Source: Rotaria sp. Silwood1
Lineage: Eukaryota > Rotifera > Eurotatoria > Philodinida > Philodinidae
Assembly: GCA_905250075.1 (NCBI GenBank)
Contig: CAJNOP010000713.1
Location: 13,660 to 77,659, forward strand
Direction: 5' to 3'
DNA length: 64,000 bases
Shown piece after piece: positions 13,901 through 26,910 of the stretch (position 1 is the stretch's first letter; every line of letters starts with the position of its first letter). Position numbers and translations under genes: made by a program. Below the pieces are notes generated by a model. It searched no databases and was not told the DNA's origin. It worked only from the letters and a program-made list of their open reading frames with translations.

Positions 13901-16900
13901 GAATTTTTCACAACAATATCAATTGAAGGAATTCTTGGACTGACAGGAGTAAGCACGAGAATAAGTTCTTATTTTTCTTTTTATTTACGTTTTGTTAAAT
14001 AGGATGAAAGTGTACTGAACAAAGCATTTGTTGAAAAGGGTCTTAATAATATAGTTAAACAATTAACGGATATTAGTCAGTTTTTTAATGAACATGAAAT
14101 GGATTGTAATGCAATGGGAATTTATTTTGGTACTAAATCAGAAAATGGTGTTCGACGACAAAGAAGGCGAGCTGAAAAAAAAGTAAAATTTTCGTGTTTC
14201 TTTTGTTTAATGTTTTCAAAGAATTTTGTTTAAAATAGGCTCTTCGAAATTTAGTTATTTATGCTGTATTAATGAATCGACATCAATTAGCAAAAATTCT
14301 TTGGAAACGTTCATTTGAACCAATTCCATTAGCATTAATTTGTTATATGATGTATTCAAACTTAGCACCATATTGTTATGAAACTTATCAAAAAACATTA
14401 ATGGAAAAACAAGCAACGTAAATTTTGAAGAAAATTTTTTTTTGTTTTAAATGAAACTTCTTTTTTTTTTCTTTTTGTATTTATTTTAGAGAATTTTCCG
14501 AGTGTGCTTTAGGTGTTCTTGAGAAAGCATTCAATGAAGATAGTACGAGAACATTTGAAATGCTTAATGAAACACATCCGGTAAGAATTTGTCAAAAAAA
14601 AAAAAAGATTCATAAGAGATAAAATATTTTTTCAATCAAGGATTGGAGTCATATGGCAACTATTGAATTAGCTTATAATGCAGACAATAAAGATTTTATG
14701 GCACATGCTGCTTGTCAAAAATGGGTTACAAGACAATTTTATGGAGAAATTACACCTCGTGAACTTTCATGGGGATTATTTAAATGTCCTGATTCTATTA
14801 AAGTAAATAAAATATTTGATTAATATATTATGAATATTTATTCTTTATTGAATAGATTATATCTAGTGCTATTTTGATATTTCCAATGTTGTTTTGGATA
14901 AATTTTTCACCAATCGGTCAAGCACCTTCGACACCGAAAAAACCAAGTGATTTACCATCTGATACAAAAAAAGGTTCAGAACCTGTACCAAATATTGATA
15001 GTTAGTTATGCTGATAAAATATTTTTAAAATTTAAATCATAAACTAAAATTGAATTTAGAAGCTAAACAATTAGCTGAACATGTTGGTGAAGTTAACATT
15101 CGAGAAGGAGTATGTATTTTATTAATACACTTATTATTATATTCTATATATCCATATCGATGAACAAACTTTGATTTGTTCACATTAATGTGTCAAAGTT
15201 ATAATAGATCAATAGACTAAGTATCCAATATTTTTCAAGAATTGTAGGCTCAAGTATTTGTTTCTCATTCCGTCAGATTGATAGACTTGTACAACATATC
15301 GAAATTTTTATACAATCGTTCTTGAGAAAATATTTAACTTAATATGATTAAATGTTAGGTTCTACATTGCCAATGATTTGACATAGTACTACGTTCTGAT
15401 AAGTTAAGAAGAGTTTTACCAAAAACTCGAATTAAATAAACTAAAATTACTGAAAATTGTCTTCGCCTTTCATGGTTAAGCTTGAATGTCTAAGATAGTA
15501 GTAGTTTGATATAGATTACATCAGTAAAGCTTACTTAAAAAATGAATAAGCCCAACAGATGTCATACGTATAATTGTATAATAACGAAGTATACTCGATA
15601 CATATGATAGACGATGTATCATCAAGCTCTTTTAAGATTTACTGAATTTATTTAAGTTCTTGGATATATCTTTCGTAGATTAGGTTTATTTTTAATTTTC
15701 TTCTATAATAATCTCACAAAAGGATTTAGTTCTTTGGTTGAATCTGTCACACGCTATGATGGACAAGAGTCAGAGATGTCCATGGCGGCGCGGCAGCGGC
15801 AGGTTTCTTAAAAACTCATCGCGGCAGCGGCAGAGTTTTTAAAAGCTCATTGCGGCAGCGGCAGCATTTTTTTTCGAGGACATTGAAAAACTGCATGAAT
15901 TTAATAGAATTTCATTGTTTACAAATGAAACACCCCGAGACTGAATGAATCTGATGGACTAGTACCAATATTTCTGGTCCAATACAGTTGCAGCAGTGAA
16001 AATCGAAACATTTTTTTGAAAACCATCGCGGCAGCGGCAAGTTTATTGCTCATCGCGGCGCGGTGACTTTTTTTTATAAACCATCGCGGCGCGGTAACTT
16101 TTTTTTCTAATGCCGCGGCGCGGCAGCGGCAGAATTTCAGCCGCGATAGACATCTCTGACAAGAGCATTATAAAAGTATCTTTCACACTTCTATCTTAGC
16201 ATCTTTTTTCAGCATGTGTTTTATAAATACATATATATTTTGATGATAATATCATGAATTAGTTAATAATTATTATATATTTAAGTGATCAATATAATTT
16301 CGATACGACCTATATATGAATGTATTTAGAATGGATTTTTACAACGAATAAGACGTTGTTTTCGTGGTAATAATTCAGGAACACAAAAAACTACATCAGA
16401 TGTGTCGAAGCCTGATGAAAAAAAACTGGGTTTTTTTGAAAAAATTCATGTTTTATGGTCAGCACCAATAACGAAATTTTATACCAACTTCGTTGCCTAT
16501 CTTGCATTTTTATTTTTTTTTACATTGGCTGTAATGTGGCCATCATGTGGAAATTTATTCCTTGATTGTTTTGTTTGGTTTTGGGCAACATCGATTACTT
16601 TTGAAAATACACGAGTTTCTTATGAAAAATATTGTGTAAGATTATTTAACGAAGACAAAATTAAAAAGATTTAATGACTTAAAATTTTAGTCTCAAAGTA
16701 ATCTACCTTTGCAAAAAGCAGTAATTGAAATTATTGTACAAATTATATTCCTAGCTCTTTATCTTTGTGTTAGAATTATTGGTTTATGGCGTTTTGGAAG
16801 TAAGTCAAAGACTTGAGAGAGAGCGAAATAGTTGAAATAATTGATTTTTTTTTCTTGTTCTTTTTAAATAGCTTGTCATATTCTATCAGCAAAATCAATC

Positions 16901-19900
16901 TTAGGCTTCGGATTAATTTATTATTATTATCGAATATTATTTACATTCTTACCAGTAAGTCCAAAACTTGGTCCAATGATGATTCGACTTCAACGTATGG
17001 TAATTTCTTTATTAATTCTTTAATCTATTTTGTCTGAAAGAATATAATAATTACAGGTAATCAATGATTTTCTTACATTTTTACAATTATTTGCAATATT
17101 TATGATATCATCTTCTGTTGCAATAACAAGTGTACTTTATCCACATTATCCACTGAGTCTAGATTTATTTTCAAGAGTTTTTGTTTTTCGTGGTTTAATG
17201 GCATTATTTACTACTGATGCGAGTGATTTAAAAAATCAAGATCATTCATGTTCAATAAATAGAACAGGTTTAACAGAAAAAGAAAATGTTTGTTTACGAT
17301 TATCAAATGGTCTTTCATTTAATTGTAAGAATATTTTATTTTTCTTTTTAAATTAAGAAAAAAACTTTTCTTTTTTTTTCTTCTTCAAGATGATAATATT
17401 GATTCATATCAACGATATGGAATAGAAACACCAAAATGCAATCAAATATCATGGATAGCATGGCTTTTACTTATACAATATTTCTTTTTATCAAAACGTT
17501 TTCTTACAAGTCTTTTAACAGCTATGTTTAGGTATATTAATTAAAATAATATTGATTGAATTCAGATATCTGAAATTTTCTTTTTTTTTTTTTCATTAAA
17601 TTAGTATAACCGGAGCAAGAGTACAAAAACAATCTGAACAAATCTGGATGTTTAATCGATATGAAATTGTTATGGAATATGCTAAACGACCACGTTTACC
17701 ACCACCATTTGTTTTTATTTCTTATATTGGTAATACAATTTTTATATAGATTTTCAAAGAAAGAAAAATGAAATTTTCATTGGACGATATTTAAAAAAAA
17801 AGTTGTTTTTTAGTTCTACACTAAACTTTTATAGTCAAAAACAGTATAAATGATGATATATCTCTTGTAGTGTTATCAATTTGAAAAATTGTCATGTTTC
17901 TTAGTTTATCTCATCGAAGGCTTAAGAGAGAAACTTCTCATACATTTTTTTTTCAATTTCAAAGATTCTTTTTGTCTATCGATACTACATAGTTTTCTTA
18001 TAAAAACACCAAAAAGGATTTAGTTATGTAATATCTATGGATGAAAAAAAACCTATTCATTTCAAGATACTCATAAAGATTATTGATACATTCTTATAAA
18101 TTATTCTCTAAACCATTTACATTATGGATTAAATGTTATCTTTATGCGTAATGTAAAATCTGTTATAACTAATAAAAAAAAAAGGTCTTTAACTAAAACA
18201 TGTTTTTCAACAGAAATTTAAAATTTATATATTTTATTTTTTTTTTCTTTTTATAATAGTTATGTTGATAATACGTTGTAGTCATCTTTGCATTGTAAAA
18301 CTCAAAGAGTATTCTGATAAAAAGAATTCTGCTACATGTCGAATTCGTACACAATCATCAACAACAAGTATTCATATTTTTATTCTAACAATAAATATAA
18401 TTTATTATTTGATTTATTTCAGCAACAGATAATCATGATGAACATACAGATGGTACTAACAATCCATCAACTGAAATAATCCAAGATCGTTCATTGATTG
18501 GACGTTGCCTTAATTGTAAACCATGTAAAACAATTACAGAAAATCAAAACAAGAAAAATGTATGTAGAATAAGTTTTTTTTTTATATTTGATAATTGAAT
18601 TTAATTTATTCTAGAATATGAAGAATCTTGATACACAAGATAGTGACGCTAATATATATTGGAAATATAAAGCTAAAGAATTTTATGATAAAACACAAGA
18701 AGGTGATCAAGTACAAGTAAATCTTGATAATTTATCAAATTAGTAAAAAAATAAAAATTCATTATTTCTTTATTTTATTAAAAGTTTATATAATTAATTT
18801 TAGTGTAATAAATATACAAAAAGATTCGGATGTACAACGAATATCATTACGACAAATCAATGATCGTGCTGGTTCATTAGATAGATTAATGATTGATACA
18901 CATATATTAATTGAAAAAATTCGTTCAAAAATTCAACGAGAAGATAAATCATTACCTGAACTTGATAAATTTGCTCATATTTTATCAAGAGAATCACCAT
19001 ATATTTATACAAATGAACCACGATTTCCAGTTACAGAAAGATATATTTCTTGGAAGGTTGTTTTTATTTGAGATAAACTAAAAAAAAAAACGAAAATTAA
19101 AATTTTTAGATACAATTTTACTCATATGATCCAACCATAATTTCATTACCAAAAGAACATGTTTGTTTTAAAGATAGTGAACGACCTTTCGTTGAACCGG
19201 ATTTGTAAATTTGATTTTATTTACTATTAAATAAATAAATAAATATGAAGATTATTTTAGATTAAAAACAACTTCTGATGATGATGATCATGTTACTCTT
19301 ACTGATGAGTATGAAAATGAATCACCAGTTATTGCTGATACAGATGCTACATCATCAGTACCTATAACTCAACCGGACTTATATGAAGCTATTGAAACAC
19401 CAGCAACAACAGTAACAAATGATATTATTATTCCATTTACAGACTTCAAATGGAATCAAATAGTTGAATTACAATTATCCAATGGAAACAAAGTTTTTGT
19501 TTTTAGTTTTGTTTTCATATGAAAATCATTGAATTAATATTTTCAGATCATTATGGATCGAACAACTTGGATAAAAAGTCCTGAAGATAATACATCTCCA
19601 ACTTATCCATTAGATCCTCAATTATCAATACCTTTGTATATAAATAAATAAGAAATTCTATATATTTTGAATAAGAATTTTTTTTTATGAATATAGAAAT
19701 CCAATGGGTCGTACAGGTGTACGTGGTCGTGGTGCATTAATTCGATGGGGACCAAATAAATCTATTATGGCTGTAATAACACGATGGAAAATGCATCATG
19801 GTGAAATTGCTCTTATTGATGGACAAAGAATTTTACAAGCTTTAGTATTTAAACATAAATCGACCAATGATTGGAAATTACCTGGAGTATATTTTGTTTT

Positions 19901-20548
19901 TCTAGTTTTAATTTTCAAAAAAAAAGATTTATAATTTTTTTTTTTTGATTTTTAGGGAAAAATTTTAGGTGTTGAATCTCCATATAATGCTATATGTCGT
20001 AGTTTTAATAAACTTGCTTTTAAAGATTATAATTCTGAACAAAGTTTATCAGTACAAGAAAAAGATATGATTGAAGTAATATTTTCTAAATTGATTTCTT
20101 TAATATACAATTAGAATTCATTTATATTTAGTATTTTCAATCATTTGCTCGTTTGTCGTTAAGTACTACTGAACCAACTGGATTTACATCTTCTATGATT
20201 TATCGAGGTTAATCGAAGCATATATATTATTTTTTTTTAAATTGTTTTAATTTAATACATTATTATTATTATTTTAGGATATATTGATGATTTGCGTAAT
20301 ACAGATAATGCTTGGGCAGAAGCAGAAATATGGAATTTTCATTATGATTCAGACATATCATTGCCTAATTTGCGTACAGATGTATATTTATTATTTATAA
20401 ATTTTAAAAAGAAAATGATTATTTTTAAAATGTATTTATTTAGGGTATGGCAATATGGAAAGATATAACGAATAATTCTCGAGGTATTCTTATTCAAACA
20501 TCAATTCTACGCGAAATAGCTCGAATTCGTAATGCGTATTTTGAGTAA
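10967..20548 (+). CDS. TRPM2-like cation channel with C-terminal NUDT9-homology domain
   Basis: I resolve 32 exons giving about 1,717 aa. The main exon starts are 10967, 11296, 12349, 12514, 12706, 13063, 13325, 13626, 14003, 14239, 14490, 14641, 14856, 15060, 16330, 16691, 16872, 17057, 17390, 17605, 18260, 18423, 18615, about 18824, 19110, 19261, 19547, 19697, 19956, 20132, 20278 and 20444; all but one junction keep frame unambiguously. Residues ~35-375 are a TRPM N-terminal (LSDAT-like) region. S1-S6 lie at ~880-1185: S1 in the 16330 exon, S4 with SPKLGPMMIRLQRM, S6 ending LLTAMF. A TRP-box-like segment follows (EQIWMFNRYEIVMEY). From ~1382 the NUDT9-H domain carries NPMGRTGVRGRG and GYIDDLRNTDNAW. 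TRPM2 channels are Ca2+-permeable and gated by ADP-ribose. Here the Nudix box after LPGGKILG lacks the REFxEE residues, so this domain should bind rather than hydrolyse. The pore helix lacks the usual FGQ/FGE filter. The ATG directly follows a splice-acceptor-like sequence. The junction around 18702/18824 is the least certain. Confidence 0.88.
15771..16158. mobile_element. hAT-type MITE (GCGGCAGCGG family), copy 1, in a TRPM2-like intron
   Basis: The ends are CAGAGATGTCCATGGCGGC and, inverted, CCGCGATAGACATCTCTG. An 8-bp target duplication flanks the element: ACAAGAGT at 15763-15770 and ACAAGAGC at 16159-16166 (7 of 8 identical). CAGAG ends with 8-bp duplications are typical of hAT elements. 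The interior alternates T-rich spacers with repeated GCGGCAGCGGC and GCGGCGCGG blocks, and there is no coding frame. It lies inside the 1.2-kb intron 15110-16329. Confidence 0.85.
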
Positions 20549-23500
20549 ATAATCATCATAATGCATTTCATGTGATATCGTAAAGGCCATTCATTTATTC
20601 CATAAAACTATATGACTATAATCTTTTTCTCTCTCTCTCTCTTTCTTTATGTTTATCATAATGTTGTTCAATTTTTTTTATTCCATTTTCTTTTTTTATC
20701 AGTAGAATAAACGGTTATTACAAAATCACGTTATGATCAATTTGGATTCACTCTTGTAAGTGAAATCTTCGAGATTCTCTCGCATCTCTTATCGCATGAT
20801 ATAACATATAATTTCTTTTCATTTGAACATAAATTTTTTGTAAGTAGAATGGTCAAAACGTTAAGTACAAAATGCTTTTTTTAAAAAGTCTTATTCTGAA
20901 ATATTGTTAAACTGTCTTGGAAACTGTACGAACAATTGGTTTTACATTTGTTGATTTACATACGCCGTTCTAATTGCTAGTTAATTGTGGTTCTTTTGCT
21001 TCATTTTTTTTTTGTTAATCTCAGTACAGAAATATTTTCAATTTATTAGAAAAAAGTTAGATTTCAGTGCAAAAATGTGTCTTCTTAATTTTTTGAGCAT
21101 GCTAACGCCATCTGTATCAACTACATCGACTCTTGTTGCTTGGATATGGGTGTAGGGTGTCCGAATATGAGTCTTTCCATTATACAGAGCAACATCTACC
21201 CACACCCTCGAATCATGTATTACATGTTTCCTGATTATGTTGTTTGATATCTTTTTAATCGATTTTCTAAGTGTTAGAAACGTGATTTCTTATCAAAAAA
21301 GAAAACATCGAAAGGAAATTTTACAGTAATCGCTAGAAAAATCACTTAAAGCTTTGACTAGAATACCTATAACTTCTGAATCGTGTTGATTTTTGTCGAT
21401 CTTTCATTAGCTGTTTCAATAGACACTCGACACTTGAAAATTCTCTGTAGACACTTCACGGATAAGTTTGTTTTCAAAGAGGTCGGTTGAAAACATTAAA
21501 AACAGTCATGTCAAAAAAAAACTGTAAAATAAGATTCGATGTATTTTCATATTCTCTTTCGAATAATGAAAATCACAGCTATCTATCTTGTTTCTATCAA
21601 AAGCTATTCAAAAAATATCAACTAAATAGGTATTAGTATAACCGACACAGATAATATTAAAGCTTACTTTACGATACTCAAATGTCACTGATTTACCATA
21701 AGTACTTGAAAAAAAGACATTAGTCTCTATGTGAAATGTATCTTATCGTGTTAGATCGTATATCATAAATGAAGGACAACATAAAAGTATCAAAAATGTA
21801 CAATATCTACTGCATCTATAATTAACATTTTATATGATTAAAAAATTATTTATTTATTTACTACATCTGAATTGTTTAGTCAATATTTAATTTAAATAAA
21901 ACAACTAGCCTATAATCTAATTTCAGTACTTAATTCAATCGTTGTCTTATCTACAACCAATAAAGACGAATATGTTTGTTTCTCAACATGATGAAGATTC
22001 TCAGTAACTCTTAACTTTTCGAAAATAGATATTTATTCACAAATTCATACTGTGTATATCATTGTACATTCATTTGAAGTTTATTCATTTTTTAAACAGT
22101 ATATTATTAAAAAGATAAAAATTTTGATGATAACAATATAGGTTCATGTGTAATCGAATACAATTTTAAGAAAATTTGATGAAAAATCAAAGATCTCTCT
22201 GATTTTTTTCTATAATAACAAAATTAAAATTTTAATATGTCCTTGAAAACGACAAAAAAAAAGATAATTATATCCAATTCTGAACAAAAATTTAATTAAA
22301 TTTTAAGTGTTCGACGAAAAAATGATACAAACCAATGACTATTGGTGTATTTTAGATGAAAGAGTACAAATCTATTTTAGAATAGGATTTCTTTCATGTA
22401 TTAAAATAATTCACAATAAATATATGAGTTTTTCTATTTTATCAAGAAAGAAGAATTAACTTTTTTTTGTTTTAGTATAAGTTTTAATTTAGCTTGAAAA
22501 ATTTTTTCTCTTTATCTTAAATTCATCTGAAATTGCTGATGAAGATTCTGTAAAGATAAAAGTTAACAATGGAAAATGTTATTAATCAAGTTATGAAAAA
22601 AACTATTTCACGTATACTTTCGACTGTTAATCTGATATTTTAAACATAATTTTACGATAAACTAAAAGTTTCATTAGTTTTATCAAAATCTCGAAATAAT
22701 TCTATATATTTAATTGTGATCATCAATTTTTTTTTGTTTTCTAGAATAATGAAAATATCTTACTCGTTATTAGTGTTTTCTTCAGCTCATCAAAAGTTTT
22801 TCTCTCTCATGATTCAAATCAAGAATTATTTTCATTTCATCTATTAAAGAAATATTAGACACAAACACTTATCGACAGTAGTGACAGATTATTTTCATCT
22901 ATTGAGTAGTTAACTATATATTCTTTTTTTCGTAAGGAAAGAAGCACACAAGTTTTTTGCTTGCAAAAGTATACTCTTCAAATCTATATATCATCGACAA
23001 GTCATTAATTACAGATAATGATGATGGAACAATCTCCAAAGATGTTGTGCATGCTGATTGTGGCCACAAATCTAAATCACACATGCTATTAACCCTTAAG
23101 AGCCGAATGTCCCTTCCAAGGGACATTTAAATAATTGTAATCAAAGTCTTATAAAAATGTTGTAGACAAAAACCAATATTTTTCTGGATTGATATGACTT
23201 TCGAGACCATACCTAGACCAAAATGTAGTATTCAGGTGGATGTCAGGCGTAGCAAAACACCTTTTAGGACTGATGACTTTTTTCAATAACACATTTCTTC
23301 CCTAAAGTTGTATCTATTCGGAAATGCGACATATAGTGTAGTTTATTTTACGTTACACTCTTAAGCCTATCATCAAGCTATTCAATGTCAGCGTTCTAGA
23401 ATCTTTTAACCGATCTACTGACAGATTGTGTCGTGATTAATAAAAAATCCCTTCGGTGAGACATTCAGCCTCATAGAAGAATCAAAACAATGTATTTCTA

Positions 23501-23697
23501 ACATGAAACTTGGCTCATACATAGCCCTAGTAGTGTTTAGGAAGTTTCAAAATTTTCAGGAACAACTGTTCTTTCTTTCGCGAGATACAGAATGTTGAAG
23601 TTTTTAGCAATTTTTAGCAAAATTTAGCTGATTTTTGGGTTTTGAATATCTCAGCAAGAAAGCATTCGTTCTAAGTGAAAATTTCAGAGCATATTAA
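20549..23697. other. Gene-free stretch downstream of the TRPM2-like gene
   Basis: No conserved coding sequence was seen. A CT-rich microsatellite lies near 20630-20645 and an AATAAA at about 20705 may serve the upstream gene. At 21145-21210 a short GGGTGTAGGGTGT patch faces CTACCCACACCC about 40 bp later, another small head-to-head telomere-like motif. From 23090 a TTAACCCTTAAGAGCC..CCAAGGGACAT stretch resembles one end of a TTAA-targeting transposon, but no partner end was found. The rest is AT-rich with no structure I can name. Confidence 0.5.
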
Positions 23698-24732
23698 CCC
23701 ATTCACCACGATGGGTCCCACCGGTCGGACCCGCCATATTTTAACAAAAAATGACTCGAAAAACACTTCTTTCCCTTTTTCCTCAGGCAGAAGGTTTGGT
23801 GTAATGTATCATCTGCTGCTCTCCGCTATTGTTTGAATTATTTATTGTATAGAATGGTGTTTCTCATTGAAACAACCAAGACAATTAAATTTGTCACAAT
23901 CAGAACAGAAGATTTTTATTTTCTTTGCTGCCGCATGACTCGCTTCTCTTGATTATCGTTGCCTGATTTTTTCGTAGCAGCCGAGCATAACGTCTTCAGA
24001 CATCTCGAGGATATCCTTCTTTTTCTTCGAGCGTGTGGTTAGTGAGCTTCCGCTTCGTTTGGCCTGTTGAGTTTTGTCTCGGATCGAATTTCAGCTACTC
24101 GAATGGCATGCCAAACAGTAAAGATTGGACAAGACTTCCATGAAGTTGGAGAATGGTCACTTCGCTTGCAGCGTAGTTTTCCTTGTATATTAAATAGCTA
24201 TTAACTATTGCCGTCCCAAAAATTAATTTAAATGCCATCTTTCAGTACCATTTTATTGGCCGCCTGAGGCATGTATGGTATGCCGATAGTTAGTCAGATA
24301 AATCACTACCCTGTCTCCTTTTGTTGTAATCTAGTACAACTTGTGGCTTCATTCTGCAGTTTCGTGAAAGTCTTGTCCAATCTTTACTGTTTGACATGCC
24401 ATTCGAGAAGCTGAAATTCGATCCGAGACAAAACTCAACAGGCCAAACGAAGCGGAAGCTCACTAACCACACGCTCGAAGAAAAAGAAGGATATCCTCGA
24501 GATGTCTGAAGACGTTATGCTCGGCTGCTACGAAAAAATCAGGCAACGATAATCAAGAGAAGCGAGTCATGCGGCAGCAAAGAAAATAAAAATCTTCTGT
24601 TCTGATTGTGACAAATTTAATTGTCTTGGTTGTTTCAATGAGAAACACCATTCTATGCAATAAATAATTCAAACAATAGCGGAGAGCAGCAGATGATACA
24701 TTACACCAAACCTTACCATCGTGGTGAATGGG
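23698..24732. mobile_element. piggyBac-type foldback element flanked by TTAA
   Basis: Both ends abut TTAA (23694-23697 and 24733-24736), and the terminal inverted repeat is a perfect CCCATTCACCACGATGG. TTAA target sites and CCC termini are the signature of piggyBac elements. Internally, arms of about 350 bp (23790-24137 and 24367-24715) are near-perfect inverted copies around a 230-bp spacer. The arms include the transposase C-terminal cysteine-rich region, once per strand. The element appears to have formed by inverted duplication of the 3' end of a piggyBac copy. Confidence 0.88.
23842..24366 (-). pseudogene. piggyBac transposase C-terminal remnant (DDE_Tnp_1_7)
   Basis: Read on the minus strand from 24366, one frame gives KPQVVLDYNKRRQGSDLSD, then LSAYHTCLRRPIKWY and KMAFKLIFGTAIVNSYLIYK. 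These are the conserved C-terminal blocks of piggyBac transposases. Two in-frame stops interrupt it (after SDLSD and after KWY), and further stops and frame slips follow. A terminal CSDCDKFNCLGCF-type cysteine-rich motif, like the zinc-binding tail of these enzymes, is recognisable. The N-terminal part and most catalytic aspartates are absent. It cannot encode an active transposase. The arm at 24367-24715 repeats the tail on the plus strand. Confidence 0.85.
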
Positions 24733-24736
24733 TTAA

Positions 24737-25313
24737 AATTATTAAATACACAAGTTAATTTACATATTGTGAAATACAATATGCTATTGCTACATTCTAT
24801 TTAACACTTATTTATTCATATCAATGATGATATAATTAAGAATCACCTCTTGAAACGAAAATAATATATCGAAATATTTTCAAAAAGGAATCTAAATTTG
24901 ATCATCTATGAAAACATGAATGTCGATTAGTACTTCAATATCTTCGATAGTCATTTGATAATGTTAATGTTCACACACTACTTCAACATAGGTACCATTA
25001 TATGTAACTATAAAAGATGTTCTTTCAACTCTAAATATCTATTTTGTCACCTTATTCACATTCTCACAGTTAACTCTATTATCGATGTCTAAGGAATTTT
25101 ATATTTTTATGAATCAACTATATCTTCTGATGATTATGTCATTCCTATACATAGATCGAAGTCGGTTTATTTTTCTGATGACATCATATATCTATTTTCT
25201 TTTTATTTATTATGTTATATAGACAGAGACAAAAAAGAAAAAGACATTTATACAGAAAAGAAAACACCGGTATGCTAAAAATTCAAAAAAAAAAAAAAGA
25301 CATTTTTTCTTTC
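24737..25313. other. Intergenic, nothing recognised
   Basis: AT-rich sequence between the piggyBac relic and the small minus-strand gene, with no repeat, RNA gene or coding frame that I can support. It is the 3' flank of the minus-strand gene ending at 25314. Confidence 0.4.
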
Positions 25314-25820
25314 TCATGAAATAAATTCATTTTCATAAATATGATTATCATCTTGTGGTAAAGCAATCCATTGTAATGTTTCACCACCAAAAACAAATGG
25401 AGATTTATTTTCTAAATAATTATTTTCATCTATTTCATTATTTGTTTTTGTTTTTATTGTTCGTAAATTTTTTAATATTTTTGTTATTTGTTTAAATGTA
25501 AAAAAACATGATGATGATGTTGTTGTTGATTTTATTCGATTATTAACAACTTGCTCATATTGTTTTTGTATTGTTTCAACATTATCAAGTATTTGTTCAA
25601 GAGTATAATTTTTTTTATTTATTGGACGAATATTATAATCTATTCGATTTTTAATAATTTTAGATTGTCGTGAAATAAAATTTTTTCTATCAAATAAATG
25701 ATCATATATATGTTCATTTGAAGGAATTGGTGATGATGAAGTAATAATATTTTTTGGAGAAATATTAACATAAATATCAACAGCAGTTGAATGATGATTA
25801 TCAATACGTACATGAATCAT
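25314..25820 (-). CDS. Hypothetical protein, single exon, 168 aa
   Basis: This is an uninterrupted frame from ATG (25820) to TGA, with the same codon habits as the confirmed genes (CGA/CGT arginine, AAT/GAT/ATT preference). That makes it more credible than other short frames here. The protein is hydrophilic, with no signal peptide or membrane segment. It begins MIHVRIDNHHSTAVDIYVNI. The middle (residues ~75-125) is probably helical (YTLEQILDNVETIQKQYEQV, then FKQITKILKNLRTIK). It ends with FVFGGETLQWIALPQDDN. I do not recognise the family. It could be a terminal exon of a longer gene, since T-rich sequence that could act as an acceptor is common upstream. Confidence 0.45.
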   Translation of the reverse strand: MIHVRIDNHHSTAVDIYVNISPKNIITSSSPIPSNEHIYDHLFDRKNFISRQSKIIKNRIDYNIRPINKKNYTLEQILDNVETIQKQYEQVVNNRIKSTTTSSSCFFTFKQITKILKNLRTIKTKTNNEIDENNYLENKSPFVFGGETLQWIALPQDDNHIYENEFIS

Positions 25821-26910
25821 TTTTTATGAAATGAAGAATGAGTGTTAAAAAGACAGGTGTATGCATTCATTTCTATCAATTGACATAATTGAAGAAGGAA
25901 GGAGGAAGAGAAAGAAAAAAAAAAGAATTCATCGTCAGATGCTCAACTAATTTTTCATTTTTATTCGTCGATCACATTTAGAAAAGAAAAAAAGGTGTCA
26001 TAACGAGCTAGTGAGAAGACATAGTTAAACATTGCAATGATGTACCGTGCATAGGAAGCAGATGGACACATTCGTTAGAAACAAAAATACATTATCTTTT
26101 TTTCCTATTACATCCGGTTTCTCATAATAACACATTTGAATAGGAAATAGTTGTGTCTAGTGATGATTAACAATTAAAAGAAAACAATATTTTTTTTAAC
26201 ATGAATTTTCACACAATGATCTCCTGGTGATGATATAAGATTTAATTGAGTTTTACTCTCTATGGAATACAAAAAGGTGATAAAAAGCAACTGTATGTAT
26301 GACGAAAAAAAAAAGAAATTGAATGGATATAAGTTTAGAACATTTATATATTTGAATAGTATTTCTCCTTGATAATAGTTAGAAAAAAAAACTTCTTCTT
26401 TATGAAATTTTTCAAAAAAGCAAAAAATATTTTCTTGATCTTCAGGAATTAAATGTAATTTAATAATAATGTGATAATGAGAAAAATTTTTTGTAGATTT
26501 AGATAATCGATAGATATATATCTCATTTGCATTTGATTACTCTTCTTTCTTTTCTTTTTTTTTTCTCACCTGCTCTAGTATGAAGATGAAAGAAGAATAA
26601 AATAATTGGTTAGAACAGATGTACAAGCTTTCGATTTAAATAAAATGGCTTATATTCAAACTATACAAATGTGAGAGAAAAATTTATGTTTTAAATAAAA
26701 TTACCAAGATTGTATAAACTTATTTTCTCATCTTTGATTTTTGTTTTTAAATGTTTTATTGAAAAACTTGATGATTAAAAGCACTGTTTGAGGTCTTCCC
26801 TTGAAAAAAAAAGTCAGTTTTCGTTAGGATAGTCAAAATAGAGATAGTCCGTCATTTACTCGTTCAGAAATGATAAACGGACTTCTCTTCGATATTTCAT
26901 ATTTTTTCAA

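Noticed and set aside
23091-23130. TTAACCCTTAAGAGCC as a second piggyBac end
   Set aside because: No matching inverted end followed by TTAA was found nearby.
24290-24472. 60-aa minus frame as an intact gene
   Set aside because: It is one open piece of the broken piggyBac transposase remnant.
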